From a virus: DNA of 22,816 nt. Positions 13,552 to 21,144 of this stretch are shown here, in pieces. The notes below the pieces were generated by a model. The model searched no databases. It saw only the letters and a program-made list of their open reading frames with translations, and was not told where the DNA came from. Numbering within the stretch: the first letter of the stretch is position 1; each line of letters starts with the position of its first letter. The position numbers and the translations under genes were made by a program. The DNA lies in IMG/VR virus record IMGVR_UViG_3300042863_000119, positions 1 through 22,816 of that record; one strand, given 5' to 3'.

Positions 13552-13563
13552 GATTCAAGTACA
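13535..13563 (-). promoter_or_regulatory. Promoter inside the terminator, drives the clamp operon
   Basis: The -35 box TGTACT (13558-13563) is 17 nt from TATAAT (13535-13540). The -10 box occupies the hairpin loop. Its arrangement is the same as at 8196-8224, including TGTACT and an AATCG block in the spacer. Confidence 0.68.
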
Positions 13564-13570
13564 ATTCAAA

Positions 13571-13816
13571 TTAGTTAAACATACCCAAAGAATGTGCAAC
13601 TTTGATCATGCTTGCAGTTGGTTTACCAACTTTATACTTGATCGTGCGTTCGCCGGTTGTCAATGTTGCTTCGTTTGCGTAAACACAAACACCTTGGCTA
13701 CGTAGCGCATGAATTGCTGCAGTAGGATTCTGCAAACCAAACATACCTGTAATCTGCTTAGGTGTTGCGGTGGATCCAGACTTCAAATAAGCTTCTAGGC
13801 GGGAAAGTTTAGTCAT
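13571..13816 (-). CDS. Small winged-helix-like protein
   Basis: An 81-residue protein: MTKLSRLEAYLKSGSTATPK, then QITGMFGLQNPTAAIHALRS, a beta hairpin (GVCVYANEATLTTGERTIKYKVG) and a C-terminal helix. Helix-turn-helix followed by a beta wing is the outline of a small winged-helix DNA-binding domain; I do not recognise the exact family. The ATG at 13816 has GGAG 6 nt upstream, whereas the longer frame would start inside the upstream terminator. It is isolated between two terminators (13848-13884 and 13511-13551), so it should be a one-gene transcript. I see no sigma70-type promoter in the short gap. A regulator acting on the promoters here is a reasonable but untested idea. Confidence 0.7.
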   Translation of the reverse strand: MTKLSRLEAYLKSGSTATPKQITGMFGLQNPTAAIHALRSQGVCVYANEATLTTGERTIKYKVGKPTASMIKVAHSLGMFN

Positions 13817-13847
13817 AATAACTCCATAGTAATAAAATGCCATCAAG

Positions 13848-13884
13848 AAAAAAAAGGAGAACGGTGATGGCTCACCCGTTCTCC
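13848..13884 (-). terminator. Strong intrinsic terminator
   Basis: A 12-bp stem with one bulged G and a GCCA loop (13856-13884; arms GGAGAACGGGTGA and TCACCGTTCTCC) precedes eight T residues on the minus strand. It ends the transcript of the 113-residue gene at 13901-14242. A second 7-bp inverted repeat (AACTGCT/AGCAGTT, 13893-13910) spans that gene's stop codon. Confidence 0.92.
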
Positions 13885-13900
13885 AAAAGGGCAACTGCTG

Positions 13901-14242
13901 TTAAGCAGTTTCCATTATACCATTTTCTGCTAGTTCTGTAAAAAATTCTTTATCTTCTTGTTCAGATTTGATTTCTACAGTCTTAGTAGCTACCTTTGCC
14001 GGTGCTTGAGCGAGTTCAGGCGCTGGGAACTTATACATCCCACGACTAACTTTGTCGCCTTTCACAAGCCACATAGGGTAACCAATCTTTTCGCCACCGT
14101 GTTCGCGTTCAGAATGAAGAATCCAAAAGATTTCTTCAATGTCAGTACGGGAAATTGATTCAGCAGTTGCCAGATCAGGACGAATATTGACGAAGGCATC
14201 GATACAGCGTTTCTGAGCCTTAGACAGTTGAGAGTAATTCAT
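13901..14242 (-). CDS. Small protein sharing the AAA ATPase N-terminal domain
   Basis: A 113-residue protein. Residues 21-74 (RPDLATAESISRTDIEEI ... GYPMWLV ... KVSRGMYKFPAP) match residues 15-59 of the adjacent AAA ATPase (FPDVSTTGQVTRDQIVHTM ... KWPNWIL ... RVSRGLYAVPG). The shared pattern is P-D-x-x-T, then S/T-R-x-x-I, then P-x-W-(L/I), then (K/R)-V-S-R-G-(M/L)-Y-x-x-P. The rest is a Lys/Glu-rich tail (KVATKTVEIKSEQEDKEF). It has no ATPase region. It may be a duplicated recruitment domain that competes with or extends the substrate range of the ATPase. The ATG at 14242 has AAAGG upstream, and the promoter is at 14277-14305. Confidence 0.78.
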   Translation of the reverse strand: MNYSQLSKAQKRCIDAFVNIRPDLATAESISRTDIEEIFWILHSEREHGGEKIGYPMWLVKGDKVSRGMYKFPAPELAQAPAKVATKTVEIKSEQEDKEFFTELAENGIMETA

Positions 14243-14276
14243 AATAAAGACCTTTCGGGATTTCAAGTTATAGTAT

Positions 14277-14305
14277 ATTATATCACATGTACGAATTAAT
14301 GTACA
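14277..14305 (-). promoter_or_regulatory. Sigma70-type promoter, TGTACA-17-TATAAT
   Basis: TGTACA (14300-14305), a 17-nt spacer with TAATTCGT and a TGTGA extension, then TATAAT (14277-14282). It sits in the gap after the AAA gene and drives the 113-residue gene with a leader of about 28 nt. Confidence 0.75.
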
Positions 14306-14310
14306 GGGAT

Positions 14311-15420
14311 TTAGAAGGGAATTTCAACATCAGCTTGTTGCACTTCAGTTTGAGGAGGCGCTTCTGGTATAGAAACCTTTTCAAATAGATCTGCAAATGC
14401 ATTACGAGTGATATCGTCAAACCTGTTAATACACAATTCAACTGCCTTCTTCTTATCTTTAAAGATAGAGAAAGCTCTGACGATGTGTACCAAACGTCTA
14501 GTGGTAATGGTTTCATCCACACCACCATCTGCAAAAGTCCTACGAATTGCATCAGCCCACTTAACAAGCGTTGAGGCAAATTCTTCATCTTCACAGTTGA
14601 AGGACTTCATCAGATTCATTACAATCTTCTTTTCAATCGCAGCACTTGGGTACTCCTGATTGAAAGTGACTGCGAAACGCTCAAGGAAAGCTTCGTTCAA
14701 GACGTTCGTACCAATGTAACGACCATCATCTGAACCCTTACCTTTAGTGTTAGCCGTAGCGAACACAGTGAAACCTTGAGTAGGATAGATCAACTCATTC
14801 TTAAGTTTGAAGTAATATGGCTTACCTTCAAGGATAGGCTGTAAGCAAAGCAGAGTGTTTGCAGAACCTGCATCAATTTCGTCAAGCAAAAGAGGAATAC
14901 CATTACGCATTGCGTATAGAACTGGACCTTCAACAACTTCAACGTTACCTTCAACAAGAGTCTTAGAGCCAATCAGTTGATCTTCGTCAGTCATCATGTT
15001 CAAGTTAACACGAATGAGAGGGCGCTTGTTCTTAGCACAGGCTTGTTCGACTGTAGTAGACTTACCATTGCCAGTTGGACCAGAAATGTACGCAGGATAG
15101 AACTGACGTGATTTGATAATCGTATCAATGTCTTTATGGTTACCAAACGGTACGTAATTTGCGTCTTGCTTTGGAATCAAAGACGTTGCATCTTCAGGAA
15201 GGTCTACTGCTTTCATTTCTGGTTCTTTCGGAACTGCGTTAGAACCAGGAACCGCATACAGTCCACGACTGACGCGATTCTGAAGGATCCAATTTGGCCA
15301 CTTCTTAGTGCCAAGTTTTTCCATTGTATGGACGATTTGATCTCGTGTGACTTGACCTGTAGTTGACACATCAGGGAACTCAGTAACGAGGGCGAAGAGG
15401 AAGGTTTGATCTGTATTCAT
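14311..15420 (-). CDS. CobS/MoxR-type AAA+ ATPase
   Basis: A 369-residue ATPase. Residues 1-60 are a small domain shared with the next gene. The AAA+ core follows: Walker A GPTGNGKS (114-121), Walker B PLLLDEID (176-183), sensor 1 FATANTKGKG, then the arginine region NEAFLERFAVTF, and a helical lid to about 345. Marine T4-like phages carry similar genes annotated cobS. Cobaltochelatase is unlikely as the function, because no other cobalamin gene is visible. MoxR-type ATPases work with VWA proteins to remodel partners or insert metals, and a VWA gene lies directly upstream. The -10 box is 6 nt from the ATG and no ribosome site exists, so the mRNA should be leaderless. Confidence 0.9.
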   Translation of the reverse strand: MNTDQTFLFALVTEFPDVSTTGQVTRDQIVHTMEKLGTKKWPNWILQNRVSRGLYAVPGSNAVPKEPEMKAVDLPEDATSLIPKQDANYVPFGNHKDIDTIIKSRQFYPAYISGPTGNGKSTTVEQACAKNKRPLIRVNLNMMTDEDQLIGSKTLVEGNVEVVEGPVLYAMRNGIPLLLDEIDAGSANTLLCLQPILEGKPYYFKLKNELIYPTQGFTVFATANTKGKGSDDGRYIGTNVLNEAFLERFAVTFNQEYPSAAIEKKIVMNLMKSFNCEDEEFASTLVKWADAIRRTFADGGVDETITTRRLVHIVRAFSIFKDKKKAVELCINRFDDITRNAFADLFEKVSIPEAPPQTEVQQADVEIPF

Positions 15421-15426
15421 AATTTA

Positions 15427-15455
15427 ATTATATCAAAAACACGAATTATTGTACA
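15427..15455 (-). promoter_or_regulatory. Promoter predicting a leaderless AAA mRNA
   Basis: TGTACA (15450-15455), 17 nt including TAATTCGTG, then TATAAT (15427-15432). Exactly six bases separate the -10 box from the ATG at 15420, so the expected start site is the A of the ATG. Confidence 0.75.
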
Positions 15456-15459
15456 CCGT

Positions 15460-17541
15460 TCAGGACACAATTCCAATAAATTTTGACAAAACTATACGAG
15501 AAGTCTTACGCATGTTCATAACCTTGCTTAGTTCTCGAGCAATTTGACCTGCATTCATCGTATTTGAATTGATTTCAAGTTCACGATCTTGGATCTTTAC
15601 ATCAGTTGGAAGTAGATAAAATTCATCACGACCTATAACATCCTTCATAACATAGTGCTTATCCCTACGAAGTGAGTGGATAATCTTATCAGCTAAAGAA
15701 GACATTTGCGTAGGAGTCAATCCAATCGTATTATGCTTTACAAAACCAATAGCAGAACGTGTGCTATTATTCAGCAAATAGAAACCTACACTGTTAACGG
15801 CGTATCTGTCACGTATCAAACTCAATAGTGCTGCAGTTTGCTCGTTTGCGCTTCCACCAATGTCATAATCACGCTTCGTAATAGGATCACGTAAAATGCA
15901 TTGACGATTGACACGAGTTGGAGCGCCATTTGAAGTGTACTCATATGAAAATCCATTCTTTATATTCTTACTATAAGAATATAGTGGACCTCCTTCACCA
16001 TCAGTAAGAGTAATGAAAGACATCTTCTCAACATCATAGTTCTTAATGAACTTACCAACATAATCAACCATGAACAATAGTGCTTCGTTCAATGGAGTAC
16101 CATTCAAACCATAGCCATTTTTGTTCCAGGGACGAGTCATAAGACATTCTGTCATCTTATTAAATTCAGCACTAGTCATTTTATGTGAATAGAACTCTAA
16201 TAGATTGAACGATGAAGCGTTACTTAGACCATATTCATTTGTCACAGCAGTTTCTTGAGTTCCATATTTACTAGTATGACCATCAGTGAAGGCAAAGACT
16301 TGATATGGAATTTGAATTCGTTGGCAAAACATAGCCAAGTTAATCACTTGTTCAAGAGTTTCCTCGATACAGTTAGACATAGAACCAGACCAGTCAAGTA
16401 GGAAAACCATTCCATGCTTCTTACCTTCTTGTACTTGCATCACCGATCTAAACAAATCTTCCTTAAGCTTATAAGCATAAAGCTTTTTAGAATCGAGTTG
16501 ACCAATCTTTGCAATCTTTGCACGCTTGTACATCGAAGCAGACTTCTTCATCTCAAATTCTTTGATAAGATAGTTCACCATTGGCGAAGAAGAAGATTTG
16601 AATTGAAGAAACTTATGCTTATTGATCTCATCGGGTTCACGTTTAATCCCATTGAGCACAGTGCGGTAGGGAACAATTACTTCGTTAGATTCAATTTCGA
16701 ACTTTGGTTCGAAGTAAGTTACTCGCAAAGATTCATCAGCCAACTGTTCGAGTTTTTTGTCAAACTTTTCAAGAGTTTTAGCCTTTAGTTCTTCAGTAAG
16801 TTCTTCTTTAGGATCTACTAGGTTAGGTTTACCTTTGACTCTTCTAGGAGTTCTTGGACGATCATCGTCTTCAAGTTCGTCGTACTCCATTTCGTCGTCA
16901 GAGTATTCACCATCATCCTCGTCATACTCGTATTCTTCTTCCTCTTCTTCTTCTATCTTAGGAAGACCACGTCTTTGGCGTTCAAGTTCTTCTTGGCTAA
17001 AGCCATAAATTTCTTCAGCAAGGCGAACAACGTCTTCTTCAGTCTGGCATTTGTCTACACGTCGAATAATTTCTTGTTCAGCAGCAGTGAATGTAACACC
17101 ACAGTTGAAACCAACTTTGAAGTAGAGATTGATCTTGTCAATTAAGAGAGCTTGTGATAGGTCTTTATCTTTAGCACCAAAGAAGTCACGTTCATTGAGT
17201 TCACGGTAACCCATGTTGAAAGACTTACGGGAACCAGGATAACGTTCCTTCATTTTCTTTTCGATACGAACGTCTTCGATGACGTTAGCATAATCTTTAA
17301 GGTGACGCTTCTTCTCAAAGACTTCGCTGTAGATAGACTTAGGGTCTGTGAAAAGTGCGTGTCCAACTTCATGCAGCATGAGCATTTCTTCAACCGTAGG
17401 TGTCATTTCCTTCCAACGAGGAAGGCGAAGGACACGATTGAGAATGTCAAATGAAGCTGTGGAAACATCACCGCGTACAACAGTGATGTTCTCGGTGGCT
17501 AGCAATTTAGCCAGAATGTCGGTGGATTGTTGTGTAATCAT
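15460..17541 (-). CDS. VWA-domain protein with HExxH metallopeptidase motif
   Basis: A 693-residue protein. HEVGH (57-61) with the later NVIEDVRIE (E89) forms a likely zinc site of the zincin kind. An acidic low-complexity segment (197-227) follows. Then comes a long helical linker and a VWA domain beginning at VFLLDWSGSMS (MIDAS residues D383, S385, S387), with NGTPLNEAL and FITLTDGEGG supplying the other metal-binding loops. This order (peptidase-like N-terminus, acidic region, VWA) recalls CobT-like VWA partners of MoxR/CobS ATPases. I infer that it works with the AAA protein encoded next. Its substrate is unknown. The start at 17541 is preferred, since an in-frame ATG at 17559 overlaps the -10 box. 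No ribosome site is present. Confidence 0.88.
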   Translation of the reverse strand: MITQQSTDILAKLLATENITVVRGDVSTASFDILNRVLRLPRWKEMTPTVEEMLMLHEVGHALFTDPKSIYSEVFEKKRHLKDYANVIEDVRIEKKMKERYPGSRKSFNMGYRELNERDFFGAKDKDLSQALLIDKINLYFKVGFNCGVTFTAAEQEIIRRVDKCQTEEDVVRLAEEIYGFSQEELERQRRGLPKIEEEEEEEYEYDEDDGEYSDDEMEYDELEDDDRPRTPRRVKGKPNLVDPKEELTEELKAKTLEKFDKKLEQLADESLRVTYFEPKFEIESNEVIVPYRTVLNGIKREPDEINKHKFLQFKSSSSPMVNYLIKEFEMKKSASMYKRAKIAKIGQLDSKKLYAYKLKEDLFRSVMQVQEGKKHGMVFLLDWSGSMSNCIEETLEQVINLAMFCQRIQIPYQVFAFTDGHTSKYGTQETAVTNEYGLSNASSFNLLEFYSHKMTSAEFNKMTECLMTRPWNKNGYGLNGTPLNEALLFMVDYVGKFIKNYDVEKMSFITLTDGEGGPLYSYSKNIKNGFSYEYTSNGAPTRVNRQCILRDPITKRDYDIGGSANEQTAALLSLIRDRYAVNSVGFYLLNNSTRSAIGFVKHNTIGLTPTQMSSLADKIIHSLRRDKHYVMKDVIGRDEFYLLPTDVKIQDRELEINSNTMNAGQIARELSKVMNMRKTSRIVLSKFIGIVS

Positions 17542-17547
17542 GTTGCT

Positions 17548-17576
17548 ATTATACACCATCCACGATTTATTGTAAA
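17548..17576 (-). promoter_or_regulatory. Promoter predicting a leaderless VWA mRNA
   Basis: TTTACA (17571-17576), 17 nt with AAATCGT, then TATAAT (17548-17553). As at the AAA gene, six bases separate the -10 box from the ATG (17541). Confidence 0.75.
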
Positions 17577-17587
17577 CTGTATACTTT
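17562..17587. repeat. 26-bp promoter repeat, copy 2
   Basis: Identical to 844-869 in the same orientation. It covers the -35 box and the GTATAC palindrome upstream of it, right after the stop of gene 46. Confidence 0.8.
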
Positions 17588-17591
17588 TGTT

Positions 17592-19304
17592 TTAAACTAT
17601 AGCAGAGAAGTCATTCTTCTTCTCAAATTTAATCACTGAATGGAACTTGTCAAACAGTTGATCGCCTTTATGAGATATAACAAAGATGTTCGTCTTATCT
17701 CCAAGAGCATTCATTACAGATAGGAAGTAGTCTGTACCAGCGTTATCGAGACTTGAATCAAAGATCTCGTCAAGAATTAGAAGGTTAGTATTTACAGAGT
17801 TCTTCATCTTTGCAATTTGACGCCACGTGAATAAGATTGCTAAGTCAATACGCATCTTTTCACCTTCGGAAAATGAAGCATAGGTGAACTCATCACGGAA
17901 GCGCGACTTAATCTTTTCATTGAAAGATTCATCTAGTTCAAAGTGAACATAGAAGTCCATAGCGGTTAGATACCCATTGATGAACTTGTTCATGACAGGC
18001 AAGTACTCTTTAATGATAGCAGTCTTAATGCCAGTATCTTTTAAAAGTAATGCTGCAACTTCTTGAACATTTCGTTCAGATGATAGTTCATTCTTCTTAT
18101 CAATAAGAGTTACTGCTTCACTTGCAATTTCTTTTAAGCGTACATTTTCTTCATCAATATTTACGGTGTCCTCTTTAGTAGACTCCATATCAGTTGTGAG
18201 TTTCTTGTTCTGATTAGTAAGAGTCTTGTTAGCAGTATGAATAGCGTTACACTGAACGTTTAAAGCTAATAGTTGTTTATTGATTTCATCAAGTTTTTCT
18301 TGACGCTCAATCAACTTATCATAAGCTTCAGCAATAGTCATGAGATTAGTATCAATCTCTACGAGATCTTCATTCAAACCTGTGACGATCTGTGACTTAT
18401 GTTCATGTGGTATGTTTTGAGAACACGATGGACATACTTCGTTGTTAAGAAAGAATGATAGATTTTCTTCAGCCTGATCTTTAGTGTGTACTAACTTACT
18501 CTTTGCTTTATTAGCTGCAGTGATAAGTTGTTCTAACTCTTTAGCATTATCACACTCAGCCATGATATCATTCATCTGATCAGTTATAGTTTCCCAGCGC
18601 GTCTCATTCGCAGCAATCTCTGTTTCATTATCCTCAATTTGCTTACGTATCTGGTCCACCTGATCTTTCTTAGAGTTAACCAATGTCCCAATGAGTTTTT
18701 TCTGAGCCTCAACATTGTTCTTCGCCCCCTCAATCTTATTCTCAATTGTTTTGATGTGATCTTTGGTTTCATTAATGCGCTCCTTTAAAATCTGGTTCAT
18801 CGTAGAGAATACGCCAATGTCAAGAATGTCTTCAATAACTTCACGACGTTGGTGAGCAGGCAGTTGCATGAATGGAACAAACGATGCTGATCCAAGGATA
18901 ACAACTTGTGTGAATGTTTTATAGTTGAGTTTAAGAATCTGTTGCTCTAAGACTTTCTGATAATCTTTGGCAGCAGAGTCTTGGTTTGCCATTACACCAT
19001 TACACCAGATTTCAAAGATCCCAGGTTTAATACCACGAACAATCTTGTATTCAGTAGTGCCAATGTCAAACTCGATAGTAACTACACAACCTTTGCCATT
19101 GATAGAATTAATCAATTGTGGTTTGTTAATGTTACGGAATGGTTTACCAAAGAGTGCGAATGTAAGAGCATCCAACATTGTTGACTTGCCCTCGCCATTA
19201 CGACCAATAACTAAAGTGCTTTGAGACTTGTTGAGCGAGATTTTATTAGGAGAGTTTCCTGTTGATAAAAAGTTCTTCCACTCTAAAGTCTTAAATATGA
19301 TCAT
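17592..19304 (-). CDS. 46: Recombination endonuclease subunit gp46 (Rad50/SbcC-like)
   Basis: A 570-residue SMC-type ATPase. The N-terminal half has Walker A GRNGEGKS (34-41), then a coiled coil from about 170. The zinc hook is CPSC (291-294), and a second coiled coil runs to about 415. The C-terminal half has the ABC signature SFSEGEKM (477-484), Walker B LLILDEIFD (508-516) and the switch His at ISHKGD (545). With gp47 it processes double-strand ends to expose 3' tails for UvsX, and in T4 it also degrades host DNA. The start overlaps the gene 47 stop as TAATG. Length is near T4 (560). Very confident. Confidence 0.96.
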   Translation of the reverse strand: MIIFKTLEWKNFLSTGNSPNKISLNKSQSTLVIGRNGEGKSTMLDALTFALFGKPFRNINKPQLINSINGKGCVVTIEFDIGTTEYKIVRGIKPGIFEIWCNGVMANQDSAAKDYQKVLEQQILKLNYKTFTQVVILGSASFVPFMQLPAHQRREVIEDILDIGVFSTMNQILKERINETKDHIKTIENKIEGAKNNVEAQKKLIGTLVNSKKDQVDQIRKQIEDNETEIAANETRWETITDQMNDIMAECDNAKELEQLITAANKAKSKLVHTKDQAEENLSFFLNNEVCPSCSQNIPHEHKSQIVTGLNEDLVEIDTNLMTIAEAYDKLIERQEKLDEINKQLLALNVQCNAIHTANKTLTNQNKKLTTDMESTKEDTVNIDEENVRLKEIASEAVTLIDKKNELSSERNVQEVAALLLKDTGIKTAIIKEYLPVMNKFINGYLTAMDFYVHFELDESFNEKIKSRFRDEFTYASFSEGEKMRIDLAILFTWRQIAKMKNSVNTNLLILDEIFDSSLDNAGTDYFLSVMNALGDKTNIFVISHKGDQLFDKFHSVIKFEKKNDFSAIV

Positions 19305-20359
19305 TAATTAATTTCCTTGTTAAGAGCTTCAGTGTAAAGCAATTTCATAAAATTCTTTACACGCTCTTTGTCTACTTCTGTCTCCACAGAATCAATATAA
19401 TTTGATAACACCATTGGCGTGTCTTCAAGATTAATGCTTTCGTCAACTTCACCTTCAGTAAATTCAGAGAAGTTCTCTACTATTTTAACATCTAAAGGAT
19501 TTTTTGTATATACCCTTGTGATGAACTTATCAAATTTATAGAAGTCTGTTTTGTTGACGACGATAATCTTGACGTATTTGTCAGTGCAAAAACTAGTGTC
19601 AATAGAATCAGGATCCCAGGCGGTATCGTCATATTCAAACCTCTCAAATAAACTATATGTGTTTTGAACGAACTCTAACTTACGTGTTTCTAAATCAAAA
19701 ATATGGAATCCACGAGGATCATTATAATCTTGCCATGTTAATTCATAAGGATTGCCGAGATAATAAACATGACCGTTGTCAGACTTATGATGATAATGTC
19801 CTGAGAATACCATGTCAAATTTATTAAAAGCTTCTTTAGATAATCCATCATGAGATTCTGCTCCTCTGTACATTGCAAATCCTGCAATCTCTAGGTGACC
19901 CATACAGATTTCAGCTTTAGTATTTTTAATTTCATCCATTGAGTATGTGTAGTTGTCTGCACAAATCCAAGGGAGAAAACAAATGGGAGTGCCATGAATG
20001 CTAATTGTTTCTGGCATTGTAACAATGTTGATGTTAACATATTCGGCCAGTGTTAGTTCAGGACTATTTACTTCATTAGTATTCTTGAAGTATGTGTCGT
20101 GATTACCTGCGATCATGGTAATCATCATGTCATTGTCGTATGCTACATCGAAGAACATCTTCTTAGCACGAGAAAGAGTATTGAAGTTAATAAACTTACG
20201 ACGATCAAACGTATCGCCAAGAATTAGAATCGTCATGATTCCAGTTTCTTTTAATTTTGGAAAGAATATATTCTTATAGAAGTTTTGATAATAATCTAAA
20301 CACTGTGTACTATCTCCACGAGCTCCAAAGTGTTGGTCTGTAATGATTGCTACTTTCAT
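19304..20359 (-). CDS. 47: Recombination endonuclease subunit gp47 (Mre11/SbcD-like)
   Basis: A 351-residue metallophosphoesterase nuclease. Its metal ligands lie in TDQHFGAR (D8, H10), ILGDTFDRR (D49), AGNHDTY (N86, H87), CMGHLEIAG and FSGHYHHKSD, the standard Mre11 motif order. The final 60 residues, acidic then helical (VEDKERVKNFMKLLYTE-like), probably dock on the gp46 coiled coil. It is the nuclease of the gp46/47 complex. Translation overlaps the 51-residue gene upstream (ATGA) and gp46 downstream (TAATG), so the pair is made in step. T4 gp47 is about 339 residues. Confidence 0.96.
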   Translation of the reverse strand: MKVAIITDQHFGARGDSTQCLDYYQNFYKNIFFPKLKETGIMTILILGDTFDRRKFINFNTLSRAKKMFFDVAYDNDMMITMIAGNHDTYFKNTNEVNSPELTLAEYVNINIVTMPETISIHGTPICFLPWICADNYTYSMDEIKNTKAEICMGHLEIAGFAMYRGAESHDGLSKEAFNKFDMVFSGHYHHKSDNGHVYYLGNPYELTWQDYNDPRGFHIFDLETRKLEFVQNTYSLFERFEYDDTAWDPDSIDTSFCTDKYVKIIVVNKTDFYKFDKFITRVYTKNPLDVKIVENFSEFTEGEVDESINLEDTPMVLSNYIDSVETEVDKERVKNFMKLLYTEALNKEIN

Positions 20360-20511
20360 TTACGTCCTCGTATCTTCAGCAATTGTTCATAGCCATATAC
20401 TTTAAAAAGATATTCTATAAACCTATCAATCTCTTCTTCATTAACATCGGGTTTTTCGCAATAGACTGATGCCGCTAGTGCTACTTTATCAAGCCAGTCT
20501 TTATCTATCAT
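20356..20511 (-). CDS. Small protein between genes 55 and 47
   Basis: A 51-residue protein: MIDKDWLDKVALAASVYCEK, PDVNEEEIDRFIEYLFKVYG, YEQLLKIRGRK. It looks like three short helices with a basic end. The start lies within the last 11 nt of gene 55, and the stop overlaps gene 47 as ATGA, leaving no gap on either side. No family is recognised. T4 carries several small genes in the 47-55 interval, but I see no specific match. Its role could be as simple as linking translation of the sigma factor and the nuclease. Confidence 0.72.
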   Translation of the reverse strand: MIDKDWLDKVALAASVYCEKPDVNEEEIDRFIEYLFKVYGYEQLLKIRGRK

Positions 20512-21091
20512 GCGGAATCTCGTCAGATGAGAATGGATTGTTATCGTCGTCTAGTTTAGGAGCATCAAAGAAGTTTTCTAAAGACTGATCTACTTTAACT
20601 TTCTTTTTCTTTTCTTTATTCTTAATAAAAGAATCATCAAATGTTGAATGCATTTGCATGAATGAAGCATAGGCATTCTTAAAGTCAGCATCGTCATCAT
20701 GCCCTTGAAGATCAAACGTATCAAATGCCATTTCTTGAACTAGTTTACCTTTAATGTATGACTGTTTCTTTTCCTTAGCAATACGTCTAAGGAAAGCGAA
20801 ATAGATAACTTGGGTAAAATAAGAGAATGGATTGGATGATTTTTCGGGATCAAAACTATTCATGCACTGAATACAGTTTTCAATTCCATCCAATATCATA
20901 TCATCGCGATATGAGTAATTGATAAAGTTCGCTTTTTGAGACAGTCGAGTAGCAATTTTCAAAACACATTCTCCGAGATACTCGGGAATTCTTGGTTCTT
21001 CGGTGTTGTTATCTCGGGCGTCTTTTAATTTAGCTTTGTATGACTTGATAGACTCAAGCATCTCAGCATTGTTGACATAGTGTGTAGCCAT
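20501..21091 (-). CDS. 55: Late-transcription sigma factor (T4 gp55)
   Basis: A 196-residue sigma factor that directs host RNA polymerase to late promoters. The NPFSYFTQVIYFAFLRRIAK block (87-106) is the most conserved gp55 element and corresponds to sigma region 2. Preceding helices (IATRLSQKANFINYSYRDDM) fit as well. SLENFFD (170-176) is the likely clamp-contact motif. In T4 the equivalent SLDFLFE-type motif lies at the very C-terminus, whereas about 20 residues follow it here. GGAGG precedes the ATG closely. Two promoter-like elements lie upstream (21115-21173). An exact TATAAATA site occurs at 10394-10401 in the same window. Confidence 0.94.
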   Translation of the reverse strand: MATHYVNNAEMLESIKSYKAKLKDARDNNTEEPRIPEYLGECVLKIATRLSQKANFINYSYRDDMILDGIENCIQCMNSFDPEKSSNPFSYFTQVIYFAFLRRIAKEKKQSYIKGKLVQEMAFDTFDLQGHDDDADFKNAYASFMQMHSTFDDSFIKNKEKKKKVKVDQSLENFFDAPKLDDDNNPFSSDEIPHDR

Positions 21092-21114
21092 CAGACCTCC
21101 GTTTAGATAGTCTG

Positions 21115-21143
21115 ATTATATACTAACAAACATCTAAAGTAAA
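21115..21143 (-). promoter_or_regulatory. Promoter P1 of gene 55
   Basis: TTTACT (21138-21143), a 17-nt spacer, TATAAT (21115-21120). The spacer lacks the AATCGT block. The leader to gene 55 would be about 17 nt and contains the GGAGG ribosome site. Confidence 0.6.
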
Positions 21144-21144
21144 A

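Noticed and set aside
14311-17541. Cobaltochelatase (CobS/CobT) as the function of the AAA/VWA pair
   Set aside because: The ATPase is CobS-like in its core, but no CobN or other cobalamin gene is present and the VWA partner carries a metallopeptidase motif.
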